A DNA stretch of 33,893 bases from Bacteroidales bacterium (GTDB taxonomy: Bacteria > Bacteroidota > Bacteroidia > Bacteroidales > GWA2-32-17), in the NCBI GenBank assembly GCA_013314715.1, contig JABUFC010000035.1, positions 1 to 33,893 on the forward strand, given 5' to 3'. Of the stretch, positions 18,518-26,042 are shown piece after piece. The notes below the pieces were generated by a model. It saw only the letters and a program-made list of their open reading frames with translations. It searched no databases and had not been told where the DNA came from. The translations under genes and the position numbers were made by a program. How positions within the stretch are numbered: position 1 is the first letter of the stretch; every line of letters starts with the position of its first letter.

Positions 18518-19738
18518 CTATTTTTTAGAAAAAGATCGCGAAAATGAAAAATTTCCCAAAGTAATTTCTTGCTTAATACGCTGTTCTTTTTCAAATCTTT
18601 GCTCTTTTACAATAATATTATTGCCGGTGTATTGTTGTATGTATTTGGTTCCATTTTCAAGCATATTCCACCAACTACCTTTATGATTGGGCAGAAATGC
18701 CTGTTTTTCATAATTCAACTCTTCTATCATTTGATGAAAATAATTAAATTTATTTTGTGCAAAGAGTTTTTCTAAACTAAGTTTTACAATGCTATCATTA
18801 TTTTCTGTATTAATTTGTTCAGCATATTGCACTTTTGTTTCGATGGTTTTATTTTGAATATCTATGGTTGTGGTATCATTTTTAACATCATTTTTTATTA
18901 AAGCCAATTCTGTTTGCGATTTTTCTATTTTTTTAATTTTGACATTTTGATTTATAATAGTTTTTGAAAAAGAATTGTTTTTCTCTGGGGTATAAACAGT
19001 TCGTATTATGTATGGTTTCAATATAGAATTAGCAGCTAAATAATTAGATTGCATGTTTTTATGCGAAAAATGGTAAAAACTAAAAATAAAAAAAACAATA
19101 ATAGATGCTGCTGCAGACAGAGGCCATAAAAATTTTAATACAGAAGTGCTTTGTTTTTTTAAACGATTTTTATTTTCGAGTCGTATTTGGGTATCAGGCT
19201 CTAAAATTGTATTTTTATAACTTGTAAATATTTTATTTTTTTCTGAATTATTTTTAATCTCTTTTAAAAGTATATTTTTTTCGTCCTTTGAAAGCTGTTT
19301 TTCGATGTAAGCAATACATTTTTCATCAAACGTATTAATTTCCAATTTATAAAGTTGTTCTTTATTTTTATATTTTAAAGACAACTTAGGTAAAAGTTTT
19401 GTTTTTTGATATTTCGAAAATATTTGTTGTTTTTCTGCGTCTTGAGCAATTATTTTTAAAAAATCGTTTTTTTCATTTTCGGTTAAATCATTTTCAATAA
19501 ATCTTATGCAAAGAATCTCAAAATCATTAGCAAATTGATGTTCTTTTTTTAATCGTTCTTTTTTAGAATATTTTATTGGTTTAGGCTGAAGTTTAATTTG
19601 TTGATAATTTTCAAATTCATTTTTCAAATCAGGGTTTTGTTCTAAAAATGCAAAAAGTTCTTTTGTTTGCAATAGAGTTAGATTGCCTTCGAGATATTCA
19701 AAAAAGATGAGTTCTATATTTTGTCGATTAATTTCCAT
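18518..19738 (-). CDS. Membrane-anchored anti-sigma-factor-like protein with three N-terminal repeats
   Basis: 406 residues. The N-terminal cytoplasmic part has three related units of about 57 residues (9-65, 74-131, 138-195). Each begins FFEYLEGNLT / CIRFIENDLT / CIAYIEKQLS, continues with a helix ending near N-x(2-6)-F-x-x-Y-x-x-x-x-L-x-P, and closes with K-(E/N)-x-L-x-K. One membrane helix spans about 203-224 (FLWPLSAAASIIVFFIF), and a periplasmic region of about 180 residues follows. The first unit resembles the short helical sigma-binding head of Bacteroidota anti-sigma proteins. The gene starts 2 bases after an ECF sigma factor stop. An anti-sigma role is inferred from position and topology; no zinc-binding HxxxCxxC motif is present. 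Confidence 0.7.
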   Translation of the reverse strand: MEINRQNIELIFFEYLEGNLTLLQTKELFAFLEQNPDLKNEFENYQQIKLQPKPIKYSKKERLKKEHQFANDFEILCIRFIENDLTENEKNDFLKIIAQDAEKQQIFSKYQKTKLLPKLSLKYKNKEQLYKLEINTFDEKCIAYIEKQLSKDEKNILLKEIKNNSEKNKIFTSYKNTILEPDTQIRLENKNRLKKQSTSVLKFLWPLSAAASIIVFFIFSFYHFSHKNMQSNYLAANSILKPYIIRTVYTPEKNNSFSKTIINQNVKIKKIEKSQTELALIKNDVKNDTTTIDIQNKTIETKVQYAEQINTENNDSIVKLSLEKLFAQNKFNYFHQMIEELNYEKQAFLPNHKGSWWNMLENGTKYIQQYTGNNIIVKEQRFEKEQRIKQEITLGNFSFSRSFSKK

Positions 19739-19740
19739 TT

Positions 19741-20223
19741 TTAAATTAGTACAGTAATGTTACCAATATAATTTTTTAGATAGTTTCTTGCTCTAAATAT
19801 ATAAACTTTTACTTGTGATTCCGAAAGTCCTGTAATTTCGCTAATTTCTTTATACGAATAACCTTCGTAATCTCTTAGTAAAACTACAGCTTTTTGGTCG
19901 GTAGGCAAATTATCAATTGCTTTATGGAGAATTTCTTGTATATCGGGATTAGGACTTTGATAAGTATTGTTTTCATGCTCTTGTTCAAAAGGAGTTAATC
20001 GTTTTTCTTTTCTAATAATGTCAATAAAACCATGATAAGCTGTTGTAAACAGATATGATTTAGCTTTGAGTGCATCTATATTGTCTTTATTTTTCCATAA
20101 TTTTTCAAAACTATCTTGAACAATATCTTCTGCCTTTTCTTTATTTTTTATGTTCTTGAGCACAAAGCGATATAGTGCATCTGCATATAAATCAACAGTT
20201 TTATTGTATTCTGCAACGGTCAT
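19741..20223 (-). CDS. ECF-type RNA polymerase sigma factor
   Basis: 160 residues. Region 2 runs from about 10 to 75, with LYRFVLKNIKNKEKAEDIVQDSFEKLW split around the core-binding helix, and YLFTTAYHGFIDIIRK in region 2.4. Region 4 (about 104-152) has LPTDQKAVVLLRDYEGYSYKEI and the helix-turn-helix LSESQVKVYIFRARNYLK. No regions 1 or 3, the ECF layout. Its stop is 2 bases before the anti-sigma start, so the two are co-translated. The periplasmic part of the anti-sigma protein suggests control by an envelope signal. No iron-transport or TonB genes lie alongside, so it need not be of the FecI type. Confidence 0.92.
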   Translation of the reverse strand: MTVAEYNKTVDLYADALYRFVLKNIKNKEKAEDIVQDSFEKLWKNKDNIDALKAKSYLFTTAYHGFIDIIRKEKRLTPFEQEHENNTYQSPNPDIQEILHKAIDNLPTDQKAVVLLRDYEGYSYKEISEITGLSESQVKVYIFRARNYLKNYIGNITVLI

Positions 20224-20280
20224 TTCTAAAAATGTATATCTTATGACGAAGAAAAAGTAAAAATAGTTACACCTATATTA

Positions 20281-20316
20281 AAAAAAAAGGCTGCCCTTTT
20301 GAGACAGCCCTTTTTT
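20281..20316 (-). terminator. Terminator after the four-helix membrane protein gene
   Basis: The minus strand reads an A tract, GGGCTG, a loop, CAGCC and a run of eight T. GGCTG at 20289-20293 pairs with CAGCC at 20305-20309, with the A and T tracts extending the stem around one bulged base. It is 18 bases beyond the stop at 20334; the flanking tracts also permit function on the plus strand. Confidence 0.75.
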
Positions 20317-20333
20317 ATATCTTATGCAATTAT

Positions 20334-20840
20334 TTAACTCATATGTTTTAAGTTTAAAGCATAAAGTACAATGAAAATAATTGGGAAAATAAATCCTAAA
20401 GTAGCCATAACGCCACCTAAACCAAAACCAACAAGAGCTAAAGTAGCAATTGGAGCTGCTAATTCGCCAATTACATAAACATAGAAACCTTTTTTCATAA
20501 GTTTCCACATCCAGATAACGCCGAGTAAACAAACTAAAGCAGCAACAATGTTAATAATTCCCAATAAGGTAGCATTTTGAGCTAATTTGTTTGCAGCGTC
20601 AACAGCTTCGTTTAATCCAGCCATTGCTTGGTCCATTCCTTCTACGTTTTCCATTCCTTCCATATTGTTTAAACCTTCAGCATATTCGGAACCCGCACTA
20701 GTAACAGCAGATGTTACAGCACCAGCTCCCATTGTAATAATACCGGAAATGATTTGCCAACCTACTCCGATAAAGCTTAAAATTCCTAACACCGTTAAAA
20801 AGGTGGGACGTTTTTTTGTTTCCATTACTTGTTCTTCCAT
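20334..20840 (-). CDS. Small four-helix membrane protein of unknown function
   Basis: 168 residues; I do not recognise the family with certainty. A short charged head (METKKRPTF) precedes a first helix (about 13-38). A 50-residue loop rich in Gly, Met, Asn and acidic residues follows (GLNNMEGMENVEGMDQAMAG, 56-75). Three more helices then cluster at about 90-112, 119-138 and 142-163, with a basic turn KLMKKGFYVY between the second and third. No signal peptide. It is a single gene with a promoter close to consensus and its own terminator, divergent from glyA. Function should be treated as unknown. Confidence 0.75.
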   Translation of the reverse strand: MEEQVMETKKRPTFLTVLGILSFIGVGWQIISGIITMGAGAVTSAVTSAGSEYAEGLNNMEGMENVEGMDQAMAGLNEAVDAANKLAQNATLLGIINIVAALVCLLGVIWMWKLMKKGFYVYVIGELAAPIATLALVGFGLGGVMATLGFIFPIIFIVLYALNLKHMS

Positions 20841-20876
20841 AGTAATAAGTTTTTAGTTAAACATTAGTTTGTAATG

Positions 20877-20907
20877 CAAATGTAAAACCTTTTTTTAAAT
20901 CAGCAAA
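20877..20907 (-). promoter_or_regulatory. Promoter of the four-helix membrane protein gene (-33 and -7 elements)
   Basis: On the minus strand TTTG at 20907-20904, a 19-base spacer, then TACATTTG at 20884-20877: both Bacteroidota elements at the standard distance. The ATG at 20840 lies 36 bases downstream. Confidence 0.7.
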
Positions 20908-21026
20908 AAAAATGTTAAAAATTTTTAAATTTGTTTAGAGTTGCTGAGTCCAATAATCAGATTATCAGATATATTATTTGAATTAAAAAAAAAATTAATA
21001 ACCATAAAATTCATTTTAAAAAAAAC

Positions 21027-21034
21027 TACCTTTG
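21027..21034 (+). promoter_or_regulatory. -7 promoter element for glyA
   Basis: TACCTTTG matches TAnnTTTG, 21 bases before ATG 21056. Its last three bases are the TTG that opens the longer reading frame at 21032, which argues that the TTG is not a start codon. The gap 20841-21055 otherwise holds only a tandem 8-bp repeat at 20956-20971. Confidence 0.6.
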
Positions 21035-21055
21035 CTTGGACAAAATTTTAATTTT

Positions 21056-22336
21056 ATGGAAAAAGATGCACTCATTTTTAATTTAATCGAAGAAGAATAT
21101 CAACGCCAGTTAAATGGTATAGAATTGATTGCTTCCGAAAACTTTGTTAGTCCTTATGTTTTACAAGCAATGGGCTCTGTAATGACGAATAAATATGCCG
21201 AAGGATACCCTGGACGTCGTTATTACGGCGGATGCGAAGTAGTCGACAAGTCAGAACAATTAGCTATAGATAGATTAAAGGAATTATTTGGAGCCGAATA
21301 TGCCAATGTTCAACCGCACTCAGGTGCACAAGCTAATGCTGCTGTAATGTTGGCTGTGTTAAAACCGGGCGATACCTTCTTAGGCTTAGACTTGGCTCAT
21401 GGCGGACACTTAACACACGGTTCTCCTGTTAATTATTCCGGTCTCTTATACAAACCCGTTGCATACCAAGTTCGTGAAGATACAGGCATGGTCGATTATG
21501 ACCAAATGGAAAAACTTGCACTGGAACATAAACCCAAATTAATTGTTGCAGGTGCTTCGGCTTATAGTCGCGATTGGGATTTTGCTCGTATGCGTGCTAT
21601 TGCCGATAAAGTAGGGGCATTACTCATGGCCGATATTGCTCATCCTGCTGGGTTAATTGCTGCCAAAGAATTAAACAATCCATTTCCTCATTGTCATATT
21701 GTAACTTCTACAACTCATAAAACATTGCGTGGTCCTCGTGGCGGTATAATTTTAATCGGTAAGGATTTTCCAAATCCTTGGGGATATACTACACCCAAAG
21801 GTGAAGTAAAAATGATGTCGGCATTAATTGATTCAGCTGTTTTCCCTGGTACACAAGGTGGTCCACTCGAACACGTTATTGCTGCTAAAGCTGTTGCATT
21901 TGGCGAAGCATTACTACCAAGCTATAAGCAATATATTCAACAAGTTCGCAAAAATGCTAAAGCAATGGCCGAAGCCTTTTTAGCTAAAGGATATAAGATC
22001 ATTTCTGGTGGAACAGATAATCACTTAATGTTAATTGACTTAAGAACAAAATTCCCCGAAATTACTGGTAAACAAGTTGAAAATACATTGGTTCGTGCTC
22101 ATATTACTATTAATAAAAATATGGTACCATTCGATAGCCGTTCGCCATTCCAAACATCGGGAATTCGTGTCGGAACCCCTGCTATAACTACTCGCGGATT
22201 AAAAGAAGAGCATATGCCAATTATTGTTGACTTTATTGATACCATCATTTCGAGTATCAACAACGAAGATGTAATTACTAAAATAGGAGGTGATGTTAAA
22301 GATATGATGGCTAAGTTCCCACTTTTTGCTTGGTAA
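21056..22336 (+). CDS. glyA: Serine hydroxymethyltransferase
   Basis: PLP enzyme converting serine and tetrahydrofolate to glycine and methylene-tetrahydrofolate. 426 residues from ATG 21056; the frame extends to TTG 21032 but that codon is part of the promoter box. Visible motifs: [37 protein letters not shown] (substrate site), [25 protein letters not shown] and [13 protein letters not shown], where K222 is the PLP-binding lysine. It ends [14 protein letters not shown] as in all bacterial GlyA proteins. Length and motifs are complete. A single gene bounded by its own promoter and a strong terminator. Confidence 0.97.
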   Translation: MEKDALIFNLIEEEYQRQLNGIELIASENFVSPYVLQAMGSVMTNKYAEGYPGRRYYGGCEVVDKSEQLAIDRLKELFGAEYANVQPHSGAQANAAVMLAVLKPGDTFLGLDLAHGGHLTHGSPVNYSGLLYKPVAYQVREDTGMVDYDQMEKLALEHKPKLIVAGASAYSRDWDFARMRAIADKVGALLMADIAHPAGLIAAKELNNPFPHCHIVTSTTHKTLRGPRGGIILIGKDFPNPWGYTTPKGEVKMMSALIDSAVFPGTQGGPLEHVIAAKAVAFGEALLPSYKQYIQQVRKNAKAMAEAFLAKGYKIISGGTDNHLMLIDLRTKFPEITGKQVENTLVRAHITINKNMVPFDSRSPFQTSGIRVGTPAITTRGLKEEHMPIIVDFIDTIISSINNEDVITKIGGDVKDMMAKFPLFAW

Positions 22337-22359
22337 ATAAAAATATAAACAAAATTTAT

Positions 22360-22391
22360 AAAAAAGCTACTCATTTTTGAGTAGCTTTTTT
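22360..22391. terminator. Terminator after glyA
   Basis: Perfect inverted repeat AAAAAAGCTACTCA / TGAGTAGCTTTTTT (14-bp arms) around a TTTT loop. It is symmetric, so it could stop transcription from either side. Confidence 0.92.
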
Positions 22392-22393
22392 CT

Positions 22394-22427
22394 TTTGAAA
22401 AAAAATCATACCTTTGAAAAAAAATCA
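22394..22427 (+). repeat. Perfect 15-bp direct repeat containing a -7 box
   Basis: TTTGAAAAAAAATCA occurs at 22394-22408 and again at 22413-22427, separated by TACC. The spacer plus the first bases of copy 2 make TACCTTTG (22409-22416), a -7 promoter element for the lipoprotein gene starting at 22505. It directly abuts the glyA terminator. Confidence 0.6.
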
Positions 22428-22504
22428 ATATATTTATCATTATTAGAAAAATTGATTAAGAGTAATAAAGTGAACATTTTAAACAAATAAAAAAACATTT
22501 ATAC

Positions 22505-23344
22505 ATGAAACCATATTTATTAATATTAGTTGTTATTTTGTTTATTTCTTGCGGTAGTAATGCCTTTAAAAACGATAGTCAAATAGTATCAGATCAGTTG
22601 TCTACTATAAGTCAAGAAAGCAAAAAATATGTTAATGCTGAAGAAGCTTCTAGTAATAATGAATCTGAAACGAATCGAACAGAACTTAAAACAACTATAG
22701 AACGAAAGTTAATAAAACAAGGTAGCATGTCTTTTGAAACAGATAATATTGAAAAAGCAAAAAACTACATTGAGAATAAAGTAAAAATTTTTGAAGGTTA
22801 TATTGCTAAAGAATATTCGTATGATTATACCGAGCAAAAGCAATATGTTTTAGAAATAAGAATTCCAAATCAAAAATTCGATGATTTTTTAAAATCACTA
22901 AATAATATTATTGTTTCGCTTGATAACAAAGATATTCAAGTTAAGGATGTTACCGAAGAGTATGTTGATATAGATGCTCGTATTAAAACCAAAAAAACAG
23001 TTATTCAGCGTTATTCTGAATTGCTAAAACAGGCCAAATCGGTTGCAGAAATGCTCGACATTGAACGTGAAATAGGGAATTTACAAACCGATATCGAATC
23101 GTTGGAAGGCAGATTAAAATATTTACAAAACCAAATTAGTTTATCAACACTTAGCCTTACTTTTTATGAACATAGAACTAAAGACTTTGGTTTTTGGTCT
23201 AAAATTGTAAAAAGTATAAAAGGTGGTTGGAATGGTTTATTGTGGTTTTTAGTTGGGGTAATGTATTTATGGCCCTTATGGTTAATTTTATTCGGGGGAC
23301 TTTGGTTTTTACTCCGATATATAAAGCGAAGAAGGAAAGCTTAA
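22505..23344 (+). CDS. DUF4349-domain lipoprotein
   Basis: 279 residues. A lipoprotein signal ends at C16 (VILFISCGS). The DUF4349 region starts near 68 (KLIKQGSMSFETDNIEKAKNYI) and includes YVLEIRIPNQKFDDFL, VKDVTEEYVDIDARIKTKK and a coiled-coil segment (about 160-205, DIEREIGNLQTDIESLEGRLKYL), followed by ISLSTLSLTFYE. A hydrophobic stretch near the C-terminus (about 245-268) ends in RYIKRRRKA, giving a lipid anchor at one end and a membrane helix at the other. The molecular role of DUF4349 proteins is not established. Its TAA overlaps the stop of convergent purQ by 4 bases. Confidence 0.8.
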   Translation: MKPYLLILVVILFISCGSNAFKNDSQIVSDQLSTISQESKKYVNAEEASSNNESETNRTELKTTIERKLIKQGSMSFETDNIEKAKNYIENKVKIFEGYIAKEYSYDYTEQKQYVLEIRIPNQKFDDFLKSLNNIIVSLDNKDIQVKDVTEEYVDIDARIKTKKTVIQRYSELLKQAKSVAEMLDIEREIGNLQTDIESLEGRLKYLQNQISLSTLSLTFYEHRTKDFGFWSKIVKSIKGGWNGLLWFLVGVMYLWPLWLILFGGLWFLLRYIKRRRKA

Positions 23345-24030
23345 GAAAGGTTTTTAATAATTGATTCAAAAAATACTCTACCATCTGTATTAGAAAGCTC
23401 ATCATCGGCGGCACGCTCAGGATGTGGCATCATTCCAAAAACATTTTTATTTTTATTACAAATGCCGGCAATATTGTCAACAGATCCATTCGGGTTTGCT
23501 TCAGAAGTTATAACACCATTAGCGTCGCAGTACCTAAATAAGATTTGATTATGAAGACGCATCTCTTTTAGTGTATTGGTATCTGCATAATAATTGCCTT
23601 CGCCGTGTGAAATAGGGATTTTAAATGCTTTATCTTTTGGTAAAAGAGAAGTTAGAGTTGTGTTATAATTTTCGGGTTTGATAAAAACATTTTTGCATAT
23701 AAATTTTTGATTGGCATTTCGTAAAAGAGCACCAGGCAACAATTTTGATTCGCAAAGAACCTGAAAACCATTACAAATACCGAACACAAATTTACCTTTT
23801 TCTGCAAAATTAATAATTTCGTTCATAATAGGAGAGAACCGGGCTATAGCACCAGCCCTAAGATAATCGCCATACGAAAAACCACCAGGAATAACGACTG
23901 CATCGACATTTTTTAAGTCAGAATCTTTATGCCACAATAATTCTACATGTTGGTCAAGCAAGTCACGTAATAAGTAAATAACATCGTGATCGCAATTGCT
24001 TCCTGGAAATAATACAACACCAAATTTCAT
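23341..24030 (-). CDS. purQ: Phosphoribosylformylglycinamidine synthase, glutaminase subunit
   Basis: Glutamine amidotransferase of purine synthesis, supplying ammonia to PurL to form FGAM. 229 residues, class I GATase fold. Begins KFGVVLFPGSNCDHD. The nucleophile is C86 in FGICNGFQVL, and the His/Glu pair is H203/E205 in MMPHPERAADD. GGFSYGDYLRAGAIAR (49-64) and SHGEGNYY (141-148) are family signatures. The short form needs separate PurL and PurS subunits, which are not in this window. Convergent with the DUF4349 gene, sharing TTAA as both stops; no terminator separates them. TAACTTTG on the minus strand at 24057-24050 is its -7 box. Confidence 0.95.
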   Translation of the reverse strand: MKFGVVLFPGSNCDHDVIYLLRDLLDQHVELLWHKDSDLKNVDAVVIPGGFSYGDYLRAGAIARFSPIMNEIINFAEKGKFVFGICNGFQVLCESKLLPGALLRNANQKFICKNVFIKPENYNTTLTSLLPKDKAFKIPISHGEGNYYADTNTLKEMRLHNQILFRYCDANGVITSEANPNGSVDNIAGICNKNKNVFGMMPHPERAADDELSNTDGRVFFESIIKNLS

Positions 24031-24049
24031 TGTTTGTAAATTTAAAGTT

Positions 24050-24057
24050 CAAAGTTA
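24050..24057 (-). promoter_or_regulatory. -7 promoter element for purQ
   Basis: The minus strand reads TAACTTTG at 24057-24050, an exact TAnnTTTG match, 19 bases before the purQ ATG at 24030. No TTTG lies at the -33 distance. No PurR-like palindrome was seen. Confidence 0.55.
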
Positions 24058-24178
24058 ATTGAAAAAAATGAAATAGTCATCTTATTTGTAAAAATGTAAT
24101 AAAATAAATGCTATAATTAGGTTTTGTTTTTAAAGAATGTTTGTCTTAATTTGTAAAAAAAATGAACTCAATGCTGCA

Positions 24179-25009
24179 ATGGAGATAAAAGAAGACGAAA
24201 TAAAAGATATTGTAAAGGTTATTTACGATTTATCGGGATATGATTTTTCTGATTATTCTCCTAAGTCATTATTACGTCGGTTTGAAAAGATATTAATCGA
24301 TTACCAATGCACAATGCCTGAACTTATAAGCAAATTAAAAACAAATCCATTGTTAATTGAATCAATAGTAAAAAATATAACGGTAAATACAACCGAATTT
24401 TTTCGCGACCCTTTAGTTTGGATCGAATTTGAAGAAAAAGTAATACCCGAATTAAAGAAACATGAACAGATTAAAATTTGGCATCCTGGTTGTTCGCTTG
24501 GACATGAACCTTATTCGATGCTCATAATGCTTAACGAACATCAATTATTAGATAAAGCTGAAATTATTGCAACCGATTTAAACTCAGATGTGTTAGCAAC
24601 AGCGAAAAATGGTATTTTTAGATATTTCTTAGATATAGAATATTTAAAAAATTTTGATTCCGTTATTAATCGCGACCCTTTAAACTATAAAGTTCCGTAT
24701 GATAAATATTTTGATTTAGAGGCCTCCAAAGATATTTTTAAAATCAAATCCGAATTTTTAGGTAAAATTAAATTTTATAAACATAATTTAGTTCAAGATC
24801 CCTTTCCACATCCCGATTCATTCGATCTTATTATGTGTCGCAATGTTTTAATATATTTTAACATGGAGCTACAAAATAAGATTATCTATAATTTTTACAA
24901 ATCGTTAAAATTAAATTCCTACTTAATATTAGGGTATCATGAATCTATTCTTGGAAGCCTATCCAACTTTTTTGATAAAAATGGTCAAGTTTATAAAAAA
25001 TCAAAATAA
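24179..25009 (+). CDS. CheR-type SAM-dependent protein-glutamate methyltransferase
   Basis: 276 residues from ATG 24179. An in-frame ATG at 24137 adds 14 residues (MFVLICKKNELNAA) that do not look like a CheR N-terminus, so the inner start is preferred. The N-terminal helical domain has YDLSGYDFSDYSPKSLLRRFE. Catalytic-domain motifs: VNTTEFFRDP (69-78), the SAM-binding GCSLGHEPYS (104-113), D133 in ATDLNSDVL, and CRNVLIYF (220-227). The usual GEEPYS reads GHEPYS, with the key second glutamate kept. CheR methylates glutamates of chemoreceptors, but no receptor, CheA, CheW or CheB is encoded nearby. The gene instead precedes a SiaB-SiaC pair by 61 bases, so a non-chemotaxis signalling role is plausible but unproven. 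Confidence 0.85.
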   Translation: MEIKEDEIKDIVKVIYDLSGYDFSDYSPKSLLRRFEKILIDYQCTMPELISKLKTNPLLIESIVKNITVNTTEFFRDPLVWIEFEEKVIPELKKHEQIKIWHPGCSLGHEPYSMLIMLNEHQLLDKAEIIATDLNSDVLATAKNGIFRYFLDIEYLKNFDSVINRDPLNYKVPYDKYFDLEASKDIFKIKSEFLGKIKFYKHNLVQDPFPHPDSFDLIMCRNVLIYFNMELQNKIIYNFYKSLKLNSYLILGYHESILGSLSNFFDKNGQVYKKSK

Positions 25010-25044
25010 AACAATTCACTATTTATTATAAGCAAAATATTTTT

Positions 25045-25052
25045 TAACTTTA
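25045..25052 (+). promoter_or_regulatory. Possible -7 element before the second siaB-siaC pair
   Basis: TAACTTTA at 25045-25052 differs from TAnnTTTG by the last base and lies 18 bases before ATG 25071. It may allow transcription of this pair independently of cheR. Confidence 0.35.
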
Positions 25053-25070
25053 AGGCAATAAAATTATAGA

Positions 25071-25643
25071 ATGGCTATAGTAGCTAATATACAACTACTA
25101 ACCGATTATTTGCGACAAATAAATGTTGATATTCATGCAAATAACGTAATTCTTTTATACGAAGGCGAAGTTAATCACGATATTATAAAGTCCCTATTGA
25201 TAACACTTGAACAGCGATTTAAAAAATCAACATTAAGTAGAACTATTCAAAAGAAAATTTTTAATGTAATGGTAGAATGTATTCAAAATATTGAAAAACA
25301 TACTATTACATTTATATCTGAAAATAAAGAATTTTATAAACGAGGTTCCATGTTAATTATTGAAAATCAAAATGAAATATTGATTTATTCGGGTAACCTT
25401 GTTGATAAAGATCAAATGAGTTTTTTACAACAAAAACAACTGCTGTTAAAAGATAAAACTAAACAACAGTTGCGTTCAATGTATAAACAACAACTCATAC
25501 AGGGAACAATAAGCCACAAAGGAGGTGCTGGTTTAGGTTTTATTGATATGGCGCGTAAAACTGATAATCAAATGGATTTCTATTTCTTTGATATAAATGG
25601 CAATTTTTTCTTTTTTGTAAATAGGATAATGATAAAAAAATAA
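25071..25643 (+). CDS. SiaB-family protein kinase-like protein, single domain
   Basis: 190 residues. Core motifs are MVECIQNIEKHT (64-75), matching an N box, and SHKGGAGLGFIDMARKT, a glycine box near the C-terminus. These are nearly identical to half 1 of the tandem protein at 7048-8175 (KGGAGLGLIDMARK), so the two loci are paralogous. The glycine box is complete, so this copy is expected to bind ATP. By analogy with Pseudomonas SiaB it should phosphorylate the SiaC homologue encoded 3 bases downstream. No membrane segment or sensor domain is visible. It lies after a CheR homologue. Confidence 0.82.
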   Translation: MAIVANIQLLTDYLRQINVDIHANNVILLYEGEVNHDIIKSLLITLEQRFKKSTLSRTIQKKIFNVMVECIQNIEKHTITFISENKEFYKRGSMLIIENQNEILIYSGNLVDKDQMSFLQQKQLLLKDKTKQQLRSMYKQQLIQGTISHKGGAGLGFIDMARKTDNQMDFYFFDINGNFFFFVNRIMIKK

Positions 25644-25646
25644 TAT

Positions 25647-26030
25647 ATGAACCCATTAGTAATTCCTGCAACAATTGATAGTCCCGCTGTAAATCTCGAT
25701 AAAGAAAAACAAATATTTGAGATAAAAGGGAAAAGTTTGCCAGAAAATGTAAATGTTTTCTATCAACCTATAATCGATTGGTTCACAGAATATTTTAAAA
25801 ATCCTAACGAAGAAACTATTTTACATTTTAAGCTCGATTATTTAAATACTGCATCCTCAAAAGCTTTATTATCATTATTTTTAGTAGTCGAAGAGGCTAT
25901 TAAAAATGGAAGAAAAGCCATTGTAAAATGGTATTATGAAGAAGACGATGAGGACATGAAAGATATTGGCGAGGAATATGCTGATATTATTCAAATTCCT
26001 TTCGAAATAATACAGATTGATAACGAATAA
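25647..26030 (+). CDS. SiaC-family regulatory phosphoprotein (DUF1987), copy 2
   Basis: 127 residues, clearly homologous to the protein at 6665-7039: SPAVNLDKEKQIFEIKGKSL, LPENVNVFYQPIIDWF (31-46) and LDYLNTASSK (63-72). T68 in N-T-A-S aligns with the phosphorylated threonine of Pseudomonas SiaC, and its number is the same. The C-terminal part (VKWYYEEDDEDMKDIGEEYA) is acidic, as in the family. Starts 3 bases after the siaB-like stop, so the kinase and its presumed substrate are co-translated. ilvE follows 12 bases later, possibly in the same transcript, which could be incidental. Output partner unknown. Confidence 0.85.
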   Translation: MNPLVIPATIDSPAVNLDKEKQIFEIKGKSLPENVNVFYQPIIDWFTEYFKNPNEETILHFKLDYLNTASSKALLSLFLVVEEAIKNGRKAIVKWYYEEDDEDMKDIGEEYADIIQIPFEIIQIDNE

Positions 26031-26042
26031 AAAAATTTTTTT

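Noticed and set aside
20278-20532. 84-codon minus-strand frame overlapping the end of the four-helix membrane protein gene
   Set aside because: It is a frame-shifted copy of the same stretch, rich in Cys, Phe, Trp and Tyr, and it runs across the terminator.
20587-20856. 89-codon plus-strand frame opposite the membrane protein gene
   Set aside because: It is antisense to the helix-loop region of a gene with a strong promoter and terminator, and has no start signal of its own.
22099-22440. 113-codon minus-strand frame across the end of glyA
   Set aside because: It reads through the glyA terminator hairpin and antisense to conserved GlyA sequence; shadow frame.
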